Source: Gnetum montanum
Taxonomy: Eukaryota > Streptophyta > Gnetopsida > Gnetales > Gnetaceae
Assembly (NCBI GenBank): GCA_015680685.1
Contig: MNCI01015984.1
Coordinates: forward strand, 1,229,625 to 1,293,624
Length of the DNA stretch: 64,000 nt
Reading direction: 5' to 3'
How positions within the stretch are numbered: the first letter of the stretch is position 1; each line of letters begins with the position of its first letter. Of the stretch, positions 10,365-23,148 are shown in pieces. Both the position numbers and the translations under genes were made by a program. The notes beneath the pieces were generated by a model. That model ran no database searches. It was not told where the DNA came from and saw nothing but the letters and a program-made list of their open reading frames with translations.

Positions 10365-13204
10365 TTAAATGGTCCCAGGTAGTGGTGGCTTCTGAGGTTT
10401 TGAGGAACCTTCACCGACTTCACACACAAGCAACGATTGAGGTGGCTACGATTTTTCTACTGCTATTGCAACTTTAGGCAAGAGGTAGAAAGCATCTAGT
10501 TGTGCTTTCATTTTCTCCTCCTTACTTCTGGGATTGTGCACCATCCATGCAACTTCGCCAATGTGGGTTGGAACATGTACATCCCAGGGGCATGGAATTT
10601 TTGGAAACAACTCCTTAGTATTGACAAACTAGGTAGCGAATTGTTTGTGTTCGATGTCAAATTCCATAACTATGTTCTTCAGATCTTGGTAGTCATTCAA
10701 CCATTTGGCTAGGTTCTTAGCAGATGATCATTGGTGTATGAACCATGCTTTGAGAACTTCGAGTTCAACATTTATAGTCTCAAGCTTCTGCTTGGAATCT
10801 TTGTGGTGCTTGAACTCAACCTCATATAATAGATAGGAGCTAGCCACTTGATTTGCTAGCTTTGACCACGATCATCTAGTAGTCAGCATTACTAGGTTTG
10901 TGTAATGGAGATTGGTGAACTCCATATATTGTATCATTTCTTCGATTTCTAACTTCAAGTAGATTTTTTCTTTGTTGTAGGCATTGATCCTATCAATGAT
11001 GGGTAGCCAAACTTTTCTTTCTTGTTGGAGTTGTTGGAGGGCTTCATTTATTTTTGCCTTCGTCATTAGAATGTGTTTTTTATTAACTTCCTTTTGTAGG
11101 CTAACCTAGTCTTTGTAGTGATTCTTCACTTTTTGAAATTTAAGGGCCTCATTCTTCCAGGTGATGATCTTGATGATAAAATTTTGACATAAGGCACACA
11201 CTTCCTTCATTAATAGATCTCAATTTTCTATGGTCAATCTCCTCAATTCTCTGTTCACCCTAGCAAGCTACTCCTATTGTTGATGAATAAATTTTTGCAT
11301 TTGGTCTTGCTAAGCATCAACATTATGTAGGTAATGATTCTGTGTAGTTAGGGTCTCATTCTCTTGGCGCATCTGTGCCAAGTCTTTCTAAATTGAATAC
11401 ATTTTTGCTTTAGCTATGGATTGGTTGAAGATGGTTGTTACTGCCTCCTTCTCAGCCTTCTAAAATCATTCTTGAAGTTGTTTGAAAGCTTCATCTCTTG
11501 TTATTATTGGGTTGAGGATCATAGGATCAGCAAGGTGGGCATGTAGTTCAGCAACCTTTGTGCTAAGCGTTGATTTCGTTCTTGAGCCACTTCGAGTTGC
11601 CCCTCCAAAATGATGCATTTGCCCCTTGCATTTAGCAGCTCCAATTGGGTTGCAGTGATGTCTTCTAGAAAATCAAAGATATCTGGAATTGGTTGCCTAG
11701 TCCCCACTAGTTAATCTAGCAAATTTTCATGCTGGGCTATGTTCAACTTTTCATTGACCATGCCTGCAAACATATGCACATCTTGAAGTGTAGATATGTC
11801 TAGTATAGATTTCATGGATGCATTTAGTGCTTTAGCGACATGATCAATGACAACTTTAGCTACTATTTCCTATCCTTGGTGCTGCATCACCAAGATAGTT
11901 GCCTCTTCACCTTCCTTCAAATGCACCAAGAAAGTGGTGACATTCCTAGAGATCTTTGGGAATAAATGATGTTGAGATAAAGACATGGCCACCTCTCGAG
12001 CATTAGAATTCAACCTTGCAGATAGCTACATTCATTGGGTAGAGATGATTGGTCCTCCCATCTTCATTTAGCTAATTTTTAAGCCATCTCATTAAGGTGG
12101 CTCATTATCGGTTGGTACATAGATGTATTTGCTTCACTTGTTCTTGCACATTGCTCTTATTCACTCAAGAGCTATTCTCAGATTTTACACAGCTACGTAG
12201 GCCTCCAATGTTGTTTCTTGAGTGGATGGTGGTGGCAGCTACTTCTCTTCTTGTGCTATTGTTGGCATCTTATCTTTCATGATCTTGGACCATGAGGCCA
12301 AAGGAGCATGCCTGATTACATCATTGGAGTAGTGGATGATGCCTATCCTTTTGCAAAGTTTTTGGATGGGGCATGGAAAGCATAGGGTTTTCCTTCCACA
12401 TTCATTTTCCTTGAAGCATTTGTTGATCTCTAACTAGATTATTTATGGAAGGTTGATGGAAAATTTCCTGCTTAGAGCAACGCATGCTCGGGTGGAGAAA
12501 GAAGTTACCTTTCTTGGCCTCATTATTGGGTTGAGGTGATAGGCCACGATTTTAAAATAAATGTGCTCCACTAGTGTGAGTGCGTTGTACTCCTTACAAT
12601 CAATCTTGTAGCATCGTTGTGTCTAGTTCTTCTTAGCTTTAGGATCGCCTTTTGTGGATAGTCCTACCAGCTATGTCCCAGTGTTAAGCAAACCAAATAC
12701 TTGTGTGATAGCTTCTGCCATGTAGAACACTTGAATGTTCTTGATTTTGATAGTAGACCATAGCCTTCAATTATTCTAGAAGAGATATGTCTCTGCCATG
12801 TACCATTCCCCACTAGATGTGATGATTGGACACATGGGAGAGGTTTGTAGTTGAGTCTTGACATCTAATGAAGCTTTCTCTAAGAATGGACAGAAGTTGA
12901 TTTCTTGAAGAACTGATTGTTGGATTTCTTAGGACATGATAATGTTAAGGCAAGCTTAAGTCAAAGTGACCTCAAGCCTTGGCACAGGTCCAGGTACACC
13001 TCATTGTCATTATTTTGTGGGTGCTTCTTCTTTTGGGATCTGTTCGATAGATTCCAATTTAGGCTCCTCACAAAGAGGTCCTATTGCATGGGTTTCTTCT
13101 GGCCATTCTGGGGCTTACTCTTGTTGGCCCATTCTAGCTCTGGGTTGCTTCTCTCATGGTTGAGAGGGTTCTCCTTCTTACAGGTGTTTCTGTTTTGGTG
13201 CCAT
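10365..13204 (-). pseudogene. 3' ORF of N2 (env-position ORF, plant-transposon-protein-like)
   Basis: Sense-strand frame between integrase and the 3' LTR. It starts M-A-P-K-Q-K-H at 13204 and ends ...K-P-Q-K-P-P-L-P-G-T-I-stop at 10365. In the middle (about 12580-12330) the translation contains L-N-P, then R-A-C-V-A-L-S-R-K-F, then T-L-C-F-P-C-P-I-Q-K-L-C-K-R-I-G-I. That resembles the plant-transposon-protein domain often found in extra ORFs of plant gypsy elements (W-F-P-x-L-I-x-x-L-C pattern). The C-terminal half is heptad-like and charged (10872-11066 and 11519-11707 are clear pieces), suggesting coiled coil. Many stops and frame changes. The domain name is inferred from motif memory, not a search. 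A and B keep a shrunken version. Confidence 0.6.
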
Positions 13205-15304
13205 CTATAATCACAATGAGACCATGAATTAGCAATCCTTGTGTAACCTTAAAGCAATTGGAATACCTTTATCTCTTAAGGATGGTTACACTTTGGCTCA
13301 GTTGTGATTATGGCTAATTTAATTATTTCAATTATTATCTATTTATGTGTTATCATTAATAAATCATCCTGGAGGTTGTTGGAAGGGTTAATTATCAAAA
13401 AAGATGATGTTTATATGTTATTAAGGTTATTAACCCTTGGGGGAGTTAGAAAAAGTTTCAAAAATTTTCATTAGAAACCTTAACGTTTGTGGCTCCCATG
13501 ATAAAAAGCTTACCTTCGGTAAGTGCAAGGTCAAAAAACAAAGCGATTTGGACAAACAGTTGGGAAGTTATGAGCTCTAGAATGTTTTGGGCTTTGAAAA
13601 ATTGCAAAAACTCCCTGTGTATTATGAGGAAAATGTCAAACATTCCTAAGTGCGCAACGGTATATATAGGATGTAAGCATTGTGTCAACAAGGCCTTGTC
13701 GATGTGGTCAGCTACGTCGACGAGACCTCATTGACGCAACTGTGAACCATCATTAACTTTGGTCAAACTTGCAAAATACAAGGAATTTTTGAATGAAATT
13801 GGGATAAAATGAAAGCTCAAAAGGCCAAGAATAGTATGAAAACATGAGAAGAGGGTGTTGAAGCTCATAAATTTGGAAAAATGAAGAAAAATTGATTTAT
13901 AGGATGAATGAGATAAAAGGTTAAGGAGTATTGAGAGGAATACCCAATGGAATATGCAAAAAATAGGATTGTGGAAATGTCAAAGGTAAGGAACCTTAAC
14001 TAACCAAACTAAGAGTTGTGCAAGTGGGTTCTCCCCATAGCAGGCTCATGCCCTTGTTGCCCTTACATAACCTCAACTAAAGAGTATGTGGGCCCCATAG
14101 TCAATTTAATAATTATGAAAAGTTAAGGACCAACCAAGAAGAATCTACTCAAGAATCCAAACACATCAGACCAAGACATAGAGCATAACAAAGAACATGA
14201 TAGTGAGGTGAGTTACGGTAGCATGGATGGATGATAGAGAAGATGGAATGGAGTTATGAATTAAGGTCATAATAAGCCCCTTGTGGAATTTGTGTTTAAA
14301 ATAACCTAAGAAGATACATCCTTTGTCTAGACCAAAACCAGCTACTTTCAATGACTTTACATCACCACTTTAGGACCAATCCACCCACTCGAGACACAAG
14401 AGTGCTTTCACAAGACAACCACCATTCCATAAGGAGAAGGAAAGAGAGAAGTAGAAAGTGAGAGAGTGCCTTAGTTAGAAGGGACTTTTAGGCATATGTT
14501 TATGTCTTTCTAGTTCCATAACCAATGCTTATAGACTATTTATTTGTCTAAGGGGTGTGCTTTGAATTTACACTATTTTTTTTTGAAATGGGAACTACAC
14601 CATGTAAGGACTTATTCATGTCTAAGGGGTGTGCTTTGAATTCCCATCATTTTTTTTGAATTTTTCGATGGAAACAACACCATGCAAAGACTTTATTTGA
14701 CTTCATATCAGTGGTTGGTATGGAATGGTGAGAAGTCTGTAAAAAACACTCAAGCACTCAAGAAAGTAGAATAGTACAAAGAGTATTGAGTCCCCTTGAA
14801 GTCACACCCTTTGTAAACCTTTGAATCCTTCCTAATTTTGGAACTACGAAGGTTGCCAATTGATTAAAAGTTTCTTTAATCGAAGGGACCTCAAATTCCC
14901 CGAACAAGAAAAACCATAGTGTTTATCAAATGGGTAGATGATGTGGACTCATTGCCTATTCCATGAAAAATAAACCATGCCAAAGTCATCAAACATTAGA
15001 ATTCAAAAATAGAAGCCAAACATCGATAATCACAACATTAAGGACAAACCATCATTAGTAAATAACAACAACAACACTGTGTCTTGTGATAATAAAGCAG
15101 TTTTATTAACAAAAATAAAAAAATAAAACTCTTGAATCAAAACAAAACAAAGTAAAATATGTAAAAAAGTGTAAAATAATTAAGAAAGATTCAAAGCTAC
15201 TAACAATGGTGTAAAATTAGAAAATTTTAAAAATCAAATATTTATAAAATAAATAACTTGAAAAATTAGAAAACTGTAGAAAAACTAAGAAGCCTTATGG
15301 GTTG
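13205..15304 (-). other. 3' noncoding region of N2 between pol and the 3' ORF
   Basis: No convincing gene. It includes a conserved block at about 14010-14075 (GCAAGTGGGTTCTCCCCATAG...) that occurs in A, B, C and E. An A-rich tract lies at about 15090-15280 (T-rich in the sense strand), also in the relatives. Short GTCGACGAGG/AAGGCCT repeats at about 13675-13735 resemble those in the N2 LTR. Confidence 0.6.
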
Positions 15305-17030
15305 TTAGCATAGATGGCCATCTCCCCCATGATTGATTTGGAAGAAGGAGATCTGAAAAATGGAATGTGATTGTCCATCCATCGAGGTGGTATTTGCACT
15401 AGCCTGTCTTGGTTTGAGGAAAGGTATTACTTGTTGGATGTTGACCAACTACTTTTTATTTGGGCTTTCAGGCTTGTAGATCAACAAGGTCCTAGAGGGA
15501 AAGGTTTGATCAATTATATAAGGTCCCTTCCACAATGTCTAAAATTTTTCCTTTTAGGGTACATGTGTGGGGTTCTAGTAGAGAACCTTATCTTCTGGTT
15601 AAAGTTTTACTTTCTTGATTCTAAGGCCATGGCATTGCTTGCTGAATGCCTTGTGCAACTCATTCAAGGATAGGGCCACTAATTAATTTTCATTTAGCAC
15701 ATTTAGGTTGATCAATCTTTCTTTTGGTGTTAAACTCAATTCAAGATTTAGATCACAGGTTATTGATAATGTATGGAGCTCGGATTGAATCAGAAGCATT
15801 GGAAGTTTTTCGTACACTATCTTGTAGGGAGAATAGCCAATAGGAATTTCCAAGTTGAATGATACACCCAGAGGGTATCATTAAGTTTTGTACTCCAATG
15901 CTTCCTATATTTGCTAATGGTCTATGTTAGTATTTTTGTGATTGGTTACCTCTGCTTGATCGTTGGCTTGGGGGTAATAGGGTGTTGTTAATTTATGTTC
16001 AACCCCTAAGCTTTGCATCAATTTTCTAAAAGTGGCACCTGTGAAATGAGTTCCATTATTAGAAATTAGTGAACATGGCACCCCAAACCTATTTACGATA
16101 TTTTGTTATAGGAATCTAGTAGCAGTGGACAATGTACAATCAGTAATGACTACTACTTATACCCACTTCGTGCAGTAGTCAATTGCTACTATAATATATG
16201 CCTTTCCATTGGACATGGATGTGATGGGATCCATGAAGTCAATGCCCCATATGTTGAAAGGTTCCAATGGTTAAATCCATTTTTGAGGATCTTCCATGTA
16301 AGTGGTCATCCCCCCATCTCATTGATAATGTTCACAAGACTTGATGCACTGGTGGACATCCCTAAAGATTGTAGGCTAATAGTATCCTACCATTAGGATT
16401 TTTATGGCTGTGTGTCTCCTTACATAGTGGCCTTTGCAAGGTCCTTCATGAGCATATTGGAGAATGTGTAGTTGGTCTTTGTCAGGGACACACCAACGAA
16501 TCAAGCCATCAGCACACAACTTGTAGAGGTGTTTATTGATTTCCATGAAGTATTTGGCCTGATGAAGAAATTGTTATTTCATTCTGAAATCAAAATCTTG
16601 TGGCATCTCCTGAGTGAGAAGATAAGTGAGGATGCCATTATACCATGTTGTTTTTGTAGGAGTTTGTTCACTTATTGCTCCTATAAAGAGGATTTTGTCT
16701 GGGAATTGATCAGAGAGTAGGCTCTCCTCCTCTTTATTATCCCATATTAAGCAAGAGAGGTGATTAGTAATCACATTCTTAGTTCCTATTTAGTCCACCA
16801 TTGTGAGATCGAATTCTTGTAAGATCACAAGCCATCGTATGATATGAGGGCTCACCATTGGCTTGTTCATGAGGAAGCGGATTGCACTGTGATCGGTATG
16901 CACAAATACTTTCTAACCAAGCACATAGTGCTTGAACTTTTCCAGAGCATACACCACTATCATTAGTCTTGTTTCCATGGTGTTGTAATTTAATTGTGCT
17001 CCCACAATGCTTCGGCTCACACAATGTGTA
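15305..17030 (-). pseudogene. pol remnant of N2: RNaseH and integrase
   Basis: On the minus strand, RNaseH signatures occupy about 17000-16740: A-L-E-K-F-K-H-Y-V-L-G, V-F-V-H-T-D-H-S-A-I-R and W-L-V-I-L-Q-E-F-D-L. Integrase follows. Its catalytic core shows I-D-F-M-D-P near 16240 (first Asp), N-N-G-T-H-F near 16050 (where the second Asp is now Asn) and the T-P-Y-Y-P-Q-A-N stretch. Toward the C-terminus come K-V-L-Y, L-W-K-G-P-Y-I-I near 15530 and the tail N-H-G-G-D-G-H-L-C-stop at 15305. Enzymes: degradation of RNA in RNA-DNA hybrids and insertion of element DNA. Several stops. Reverse transcriptase is absent. Confidence 0.8.
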
Positions 17031-17099
17031 TTTGAGGTGGTAGTTGGTTTGAAGGGTACTCGATGGTGTTGAATGTAGAGGATGAGGGTGTTGGAGATG

Positions 17100-19397
17100 T
17101 AGGGAGATTAACTAAACTAGATTATGAGGGTTGAAGAGGATTGCTGGGTTGGAGGAAAGGTCTTTTTCTAGATTGATTGTATAGACCACTTGGTTGGAAA
17201 GCTAGCTTTGAATGTATAGCCCTTGTAGCATTTCATTATTGTGGTTGTGGAGGAATCTTAGCTTGCATGGATGGAGTATGAGGTAACTAGGTTGAAGATG
17301 AAGGTGTGTGTGTAGACAGATGTGGAGGATGGTATGGATATGAGTTTTTCCCTTAAGTAGATGATGAGTGTGTTCAGTGATACTTTGGAGGATAATAGTG
17401 ATACTTTGAAATGAGGTATGAATTGCAAAGCTTCTTGATGATACGGGTTGCTAAACATAGTACCAGAATGGATTTGGTTGCCTATAAGGGTATTGCTACC
17501 TTTGTGGTGGCATTTCCCATGATTATGGTTGGTGCCACTGTTGATATTATTCATAAGGTTTTGAAGGAGCTCCACTTGGGTAGCAAGCTTGTTGTTGCTA
17601 GTAGAACTACCTTGGATTGCCTTAAGGATAAGGCAATCGTCTAGGTGCTTTCCTATGTGCTAGTCAAGGATTTAATGCATACATCCCAAACTCTTGTAAG
17701 TGTGACACCATAGGGCAACATCCCTTTGGATGTTCATATTGATAGATGTCATAATCAGTTTCATCATTAGAGTCAGTTTCCATAACTTCTTCTATAGTAG
17801 CAGCTTTACGCTTACCTCTTTGGTAGGTATGTTTAGCTTCTTTTTGCCTTTTGTAGTTATGATTACTATTTTTCTCTTCAGATTCTTTAGCAATCTACAT
17901 AGTAGTTTGAAATTTTTCATTTAAAGAGTCCCATAATTTATCAACCTTTGCTAAAATATTAAAAATAGATTTTTGGATGGGTAAGGTTTTTCTGTTCACC
18001 ACTTCATCAAGTGGTGACTCCTCCTCATCACAAAATTAGACCTCTCATTTTCTGATGGAAGGGTCCCTATTATACTCTTTTGTACTTTGCCTTTTTCATA
18101 GCTTTTGAATTTGATGAGCTCTTAGTTTAGAAAATCTTCCTTGGGCATACACCCTAGGGGTTCTTCTAGTTTCTACTTTGAGCCCATCTATGATGTGGTG
18201 AAGTTGTTCCCTCTGAGAATAACCATGGCCAGAGCATCAGTGTAAGAGTGAATAGTATCTATTCATGGCAGCATCCAAGGGTTTATGTGTTCCCTATTTC
18301 TAGCCTTGGATTTGCCTTCTCAGATTAGACACTTTGGAGTATGTCTGATATTTGTCATTAAATAGCTCTAACATGGTACTTCATCTACAAATAGATTCTA
18401 GTTCCAAGGACTGGTACCAACTTTCAAGTTCCTTGATGAGTGTCCTTGGGAAAAGCTTAAGTTTCTACCATTCATTTTCTATGTTTTTTTAAGGCACAAG
18501 CATCATGTTTAAGTGCTTGATCTGACTATCTTTCATATGCCTGGTTAGAATTTTAACTACCTCTACAATGTTGAGCATACTTTGAGTTGCTAATAGAGGT
18601 TCATCATCATCATCACTACATCGATGATGCTGATGATGGTTTCAGACAACCCTTTAGTCTTAGTGGCCTTCACAGTCATTTTTGTCTCATTGATTACGTT
18701 TATCATGATTATTTTGATGGGAGCTTCTATGAGAACCATCAAATGAAGAGGAATGTTTAGAATATAATGAAGAGGATAAAGAGGAAGGTGGACTGCCACC
18801 ACCACCACAGTGTTCACCACCACTCTTTTGCTTGTTACGATCACCATTCTTATATCCCTTGCAATTGTGATGCTTTCCTAAATCCCTACCTTGGCTGTCA
18901 CTTTTTCTTGAACTTAATTTATGAATAGTGGATCATAAGTTTAGGTTCACACCCTCATCACTAGTATTAGGGGGTGGAAAATCTTCATGTTGAGAACCTT
19001 CAATAGGAGGATCCTCATTGTCATCTTGATTTACTAGGAATAAGGGATTAGTGTAATGTTTTCCCTTTGTAGCCTCATGAAGATTCTCTTGACATTGGTC
19101 TTGCTTGCGTTGTGTTTTAGTAGGATAGTAGTTTCAAGTGTCATATCCATTTACAATGTATTCTTCATGAAGATCTAAGATGCCCAACTTGTTAAGAGTT
19201 TTAAGCAGCATCCCTACCATAGATCGATTGAGGGGCAAGATAATGTTGCCCTTCATATCACACCATTGTAGCTATTCATCCTAATGTAGGATGAAGGTAA
19301 AGTTTGATACATACTCATCTAGATGAGTATATACCACTTTGCACTCCTATGGGACCAATGGTTTAACTTCTTCATGCTTCTGAGAAGAAGAAGACAT
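17100..19397 (-). pseudogene. gag of N2
   Basis: The start M-S-S-S-S-Q at 19397 matches the M-S-S-S starts of E and C. An N-terminal domain (V-V-Y-T-H-L-D-E-Y-V-S-N-F-T-F-I-L-H) is followed by a low-complexity His/Ser-rich linker around 18850-18600. The capsid block lies at about 18510-18300 (K-L-K-L-F-P-R-T-L, W-Y-Q-S-L-E-L-E, K-Y-Q-T-Y). A decayed zinc knuckle at about 17745-17700 retains E-H-P-K-G-C-C-P, while the first two Cys have become Tyr. A proline-rich tail ends near 17100. In-frame stops throughout. Confidence 0.78.
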
Positions 19398-19534
19398 TTT
19401 GCAAAACAAAATAAAATTATCAGTGTGCTTTTATAATTTTATGTATAGTAGGAAAGATATTGACCTTGAGGTTTGTACAATGATATTAATGATATTTACT
19501 TAAACCTAAATAGTGCACATTTCAACAAGCAAAG

Positions 19535-19553
19535 TCCCTAGCAACGGTACTAA
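19535..19553 (-). promoter_or_regulatory. tRNA-Asp primer binding site of N2
   Basis: On the minus strand TTAGTACCGTTGCTAGGGA directly follows the LTR end. It differs from the complement of the plant tRNA-Asp 3' end (TTGGCGCCGTTGCCGGGGA) only by five transitions. Confidence 0.78.
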
Positions 19554-20476
19554 TGATGAGCGGTGACATACCCCTACATCCAACCATACAAATCACAAAG
19601 CATTCACGCATGATTTGGTTGAATTTCATGGACTTTATCATTTTCGGTGCACTAGTCTTCTAGGAAGTGAATCTTGCCTTAAGGTCAATGATTGTCTTCC
19701 CAATTACACTGATATGGTTAAGTGTAATTGAGGCATTTAATTTTTATCATTTTATGTTTTATGGTTTTGGTGTTCAAAGGAATATAAAAGTGATTAGATT
19801 AACTAATTTAAATTAACTAAGTAACTAGCATCTAACTAATCCTAACATAAGCATTCGGTCCCACTTTCCATACATGTCCCAAACCCACATATCGACTGCT
19901 GGGTAACTAAGCATTATGCTATTGGGCATACCAAATAATAATGCTACTAGGATTGCCAACCGAATACGTTTTACACTTGAAAAGGTTGTACTTATACGTG
20001 TAATCTACCTTTCTTAATTACTTTATTAACTTAATTACTAAAAACATTGAATACGTAATTGAAAATATTTAATAAATATTAGAAAACATTAAATGCATAA
20101 ATAAAATATTTAATCTATCCATAATGATATAAGGTTTATTAGAAAGCTCATCTTTATTATTGCACACACGATTGTGCTCAAGTACAACAATGCCCAAATA
20201 AAGATCCATACACTCAATGACTCTTGCTGTGGGCACTTGGGAGAAAAATTCTAACTTTCAAATGGAAAAACTATAAGAGCTTCATTGCAACTACAATCTC
20301 TTTTACCATAAATGCACCTGGTATGTGTGTATTTATAGCCAAAATAGGCACTACATTAACAAGGCCTCGTCGAAGCATGATACAATGCATCAACGAGGCC
20401 TTATTGATGAGGCCCAATCAACAAGGTTGCATCGATGAGGCCTTGTCGACGCAGCCAACTGAACTGTGACTCATCA
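19554..20476 (-). repeat. 5' LTR of N2 (right side)
   Basis: TGATGAG at 19554 to ACTCATCA at 20476. Minus-strand TATA box at 20330-20337, with CAAGGCCTCGTCGA-type repeats beside it. Its last part (from 20451) is repeated after the N at 20500. Confidence 0.88.
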
Positions 20477-20550
20477 CTAGTGAAACTAAAAATGAACCAN
20501 TGCAGCCAACTGAACTGTGACTCATCACTAGTGAAACTAAAAATGAACCA
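20451..20550. repeat. Direct duplication across a single N (assembly artefact)
   Basis: 20451-20499 and 20502-20550 carry the same 49 bp, including the N2 LTR end, its target duplication and O sequence, separated by N at 20500. A biological duplication across an insertion border with exactly one N between copies is unlikely; unmerged contig ends explain it. Confidence 0.8.
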
Positions 20551-20792
20551 ATAACATCCTATAAGCAGGTCATGATTGATGAATCTACCCCTACAAATGC
20601 ATGATTTAGAAAGATGAGTGACATCATGAACAACTCTAGTAACCCAAAAGGAAACCACATATATCCATCATAGCAAATGAAACCATAATCATACATCTCA
20701 ACAACAACAAACACAACCTAGAACATCATTATAAATCCATAATTATTCTAACCAAAACCAACCTGAGCCCAAGAGTGAGATGAAAACCATGT

Positions 20793-21345
20793 ATGAAAAG
20801 GATCAAGGCCAACATATCCATGTATGAACTTTTACAATTTAAGGAAGCAAAAGAAGTTATACATGGATTAATCAAAAAATCTAGAGATAAAGGTAAGACG
20901 CCTATAAATGAAAAACAAGTTCATTTTGTAGATGGTGCTGGAATCCTTGACACATCCATTCTTCACAAACATGCTAAGAAAGGCCAACCTCATTTCTTAA
21001 CAACTTTAGTTATACAAGGAAAGAATGTTCATAATTTTCTAATGGATTTAGGAGCTATTGTAAATGTAATGCCTCTTCAGGTATGTAAAACTTTAGGAGC
21101 TCAAATGATTCCCCAAACCTAAAGTATTATTCAACTTGATGGATCCAATGTCTGTGTAGTGGGATCACTTAAAGATATTTAGATTTACCTAAAGCAATAT
21201 CCTAATTTTTCATGTCACATAGATATCTTAGTAGTGGATATGAAACCTACTTATGACATGTTGCTTTCACGTACCTTTGGTGCCCAATTTGGAGGTTTCT
21301 TTAATATGATTTCTTAGAACTCCTTCTTCCAATTAAAGGAGGATT
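20793..21345 (+). pseudogene. protease region of element O
   Basis: Aspartic protease of the gag-pol polyprotein. The active-site region reads N-F-L-M-D-L-G-A-I-V-N-V-M-P (about 21030-21075), where D-L-G corresponds to the catalytic D-T/S-G. The later flap and C-terminal loop include Q-L-D-G-S-N-V and Y-D-M-L-L-S-R-T-F near 21250. The 110-codon open stretch from 20793 ends at a TAA at 21120, and further stops follow. It continues the gag frame that N2 interrupts. Confidence 0.75.
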
Positions 21346-21584
21346 TGAATATGTTATAATTCCTAGAGAACCTTTTCATCATCATGTCATCTCAAGTCTT
21401 GACAAATCTCATGATCAAAGTGAATACTTTGTGGGAATCATGATCTTAACTTTGGTGAATAAAAGCTAAATGAAAATTTAGATGCAATGAATGACTCGAT
21501 CCTTATCAAGGAAGTTTCACCGAATGCTATTACTAGGGAATTTCAAATAGATAATGAAATTGAAGTACTACAACACAAATATTG

Positions 21585-22175
21585 ACAAGGATTAGTAGAA
21601 TCTTCCAACAAGAATCTTCTAGATGGAGTCAAAGGATGATTAATGATAATCCAAAATCTTGGCATGAAAAAGTAAAATGAGCTGTATGGGTAGATGAAAT
21701 TCATTATAAAGAATCTCTTAAGATCACCCCTTATGAACTAGTATATGGCCAAAAACCTATATTACCCATCAACTTGCAAATCCCTACTCATGAGTTTTTC
21801 CTAGATTACTGAAATCTTAATGAAAGTATCATTGCTAGAACTTATGAACTTTGGGATGTTGAAATTAAATGTTTAAGGGTAGTGGAAAACCTATCAAATC
21901 ATCAAACCATTATGAAAAGATGGTTTGATAAAGAGTTTATCGCTAAATCATTTCAAATAGGTGATCTAGTCTTAAAAAGAGATAGAGATTCTAGGCAAAA
22001 AGGTTCTCAAACTATGTTTTCACCAATGTGGTCAGGACCATACCAAGTCACAGGGGTTGTAGCCCCTAAGGTTTACAAGATAGCTAGTCTTCAAGGCAAC
22101 AAATTCACTAGAAAATTTAATGCATTCCACAAACATTTCTATACTAGTGTTCAATATGGACACCTAGTAGATTAG
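21585..22175 (+). pseudogene. integrase C-terminal part of element O
   Basis: It begins at G-L-V-E-S-S-N-K-N-L, which carries the third (Glu) residue of the DDE triad. Then come P-Y-E-L-V-Y-G-Q-K-P-I-L-P, the F-Q-I-G-D-L-V-L-K-R stretch and the GPY motif W-S-G-P-Y-Q-V. It ends at the TAG after Y-G-H-L-V-D at 22175. The first two Asp of the triad, RNaseH and reverse transcriptase are absent. Protease-side sequence joins integrase at about 21575-21585, so this is an internal deletion. The last piece (21882-22175) is open. Confidence 0.8.
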
Positions 22176-23148
22176 TAATTTAATTAATTATAGTTATAAA
22201 AAAATGAATGCATGCATACATACAAACATATATCCATATAGGTTGCATTAGATGTCATACATAGTTGAATAAAATGCATTTCATCTTATTATATTTATAT
22301 CATATTTTATTTTAGTATCATGCACAACATATAGCTTTAGGCCCATATCCATAAAGGTAGATGCCTTAGAAGTAAACCTAATAGATGTTTGGATTCAAGA
22401 CTTAGTATTTTATTAAGGGTACTCTATAGATTATGGGAATCTATGTAATTCTTTCTTTCTTTGTTAACTAAATTTAAAAATGAATTCCTTGAGGCTAAGT
22501 CATAAGGATAATATCTTATTAAGTTACCTATTACCTATATGTTGTTTAATGATGCTACCTTTGAGGTTGAATTGATGCCATGGCATTGTCCTTTGGGTTG
22601 CATTTGTTTAAAATGACATGTATAATTTTGAGTTATTTCCATAGTTTGATGATCCATCCCAGTTTGTGATGAGATAACTCAATGTGAGGAATTCACAATG
22701 CACTAGAGAGTATTTGAGCTAGCATCCCACTATTGGAATGCAAAGTTCATTCTTTCTCATGCTCAACCATGATTCATAGTGACTACTCTTTGAGTTCATA
22801 ATGATGATACACAGCTAGAGTTCCTTCCTTTCCTTCAATAAAATAATAATAATCATAATAATAATAGTTGGTTCGATTATTTTAACTAAAACCACTAAGG
22901 ATCTCATGATTAAATTTGTTGACGTATGTATTGAAGAGCTACAAGATAGTACCTTGGTCTATTTATGTCCCTTAGCCTTGAATTAACTTCTTTATGTATA
23001 TTTCTAAAGGTATATAATGTCAGGTTTTATTTTGTCTAAAATAGTCATAATTATTATGTACTAATATATATATTTATGATATAATATATATATTTAGTAT
23101 AAAAGAATTTTTTTTGGTGAAAGTCTTGATGTTTTCTTTGTTGATTTG
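22176..23148 (+). other. 3' noncoding region of element O
   Basis: AT-rich, no gene seen. Contains an imperfect AAT/ATA trinucleotide stretch at about 22839-22868. Confidence 0.6.

Larger units (their letters stand above)
9214..20476 (-). mobile_element. Element N2: gypsy element with gag, RNaseH, integrase and a 3' ORF, nested in O
   Basis: LTRs of 903 and 923 bp have ends TGATGAG...CTCATCA and are flanked by CTAGT. On the minus strand: 5' LTR (19554-20476), primer site, gag (19397 to about 17100), RNaseH and integrase (about 17030 to 15305), A-rich tract, 3' noncoding region, a 3' ORF (13204 to 10365), polypurine tract, 3' LTR. Protease and reverse transcriptase are missing: RNaseH follows the gag proline-rich tail directly, near 17040. 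It is related to E by integrase sequence and identical pol tail (F-Q-I-S-F-F-Q, then N/S-H-x-G-D-G-H). Dead: numerous stops. Confidence 0.88.

Noticed and set aside
12917-13210. Plus-strand hydrophobic frame of 97 codons rich in Phe, Trp and Leu
   Set aside because: It is antisense to the start of the N2 3' ORF; hydrophobicity follows from the reverse complement of Gln/Lys/Glu codons.
17411-17644. Plus-strand 77-codon frame in N2
   Set aside because: Lies antisense to the gag proline-rich tail; the reverse frame carries the recognisable gag pattern. The same applies to 59413-59637 over the gag of C.
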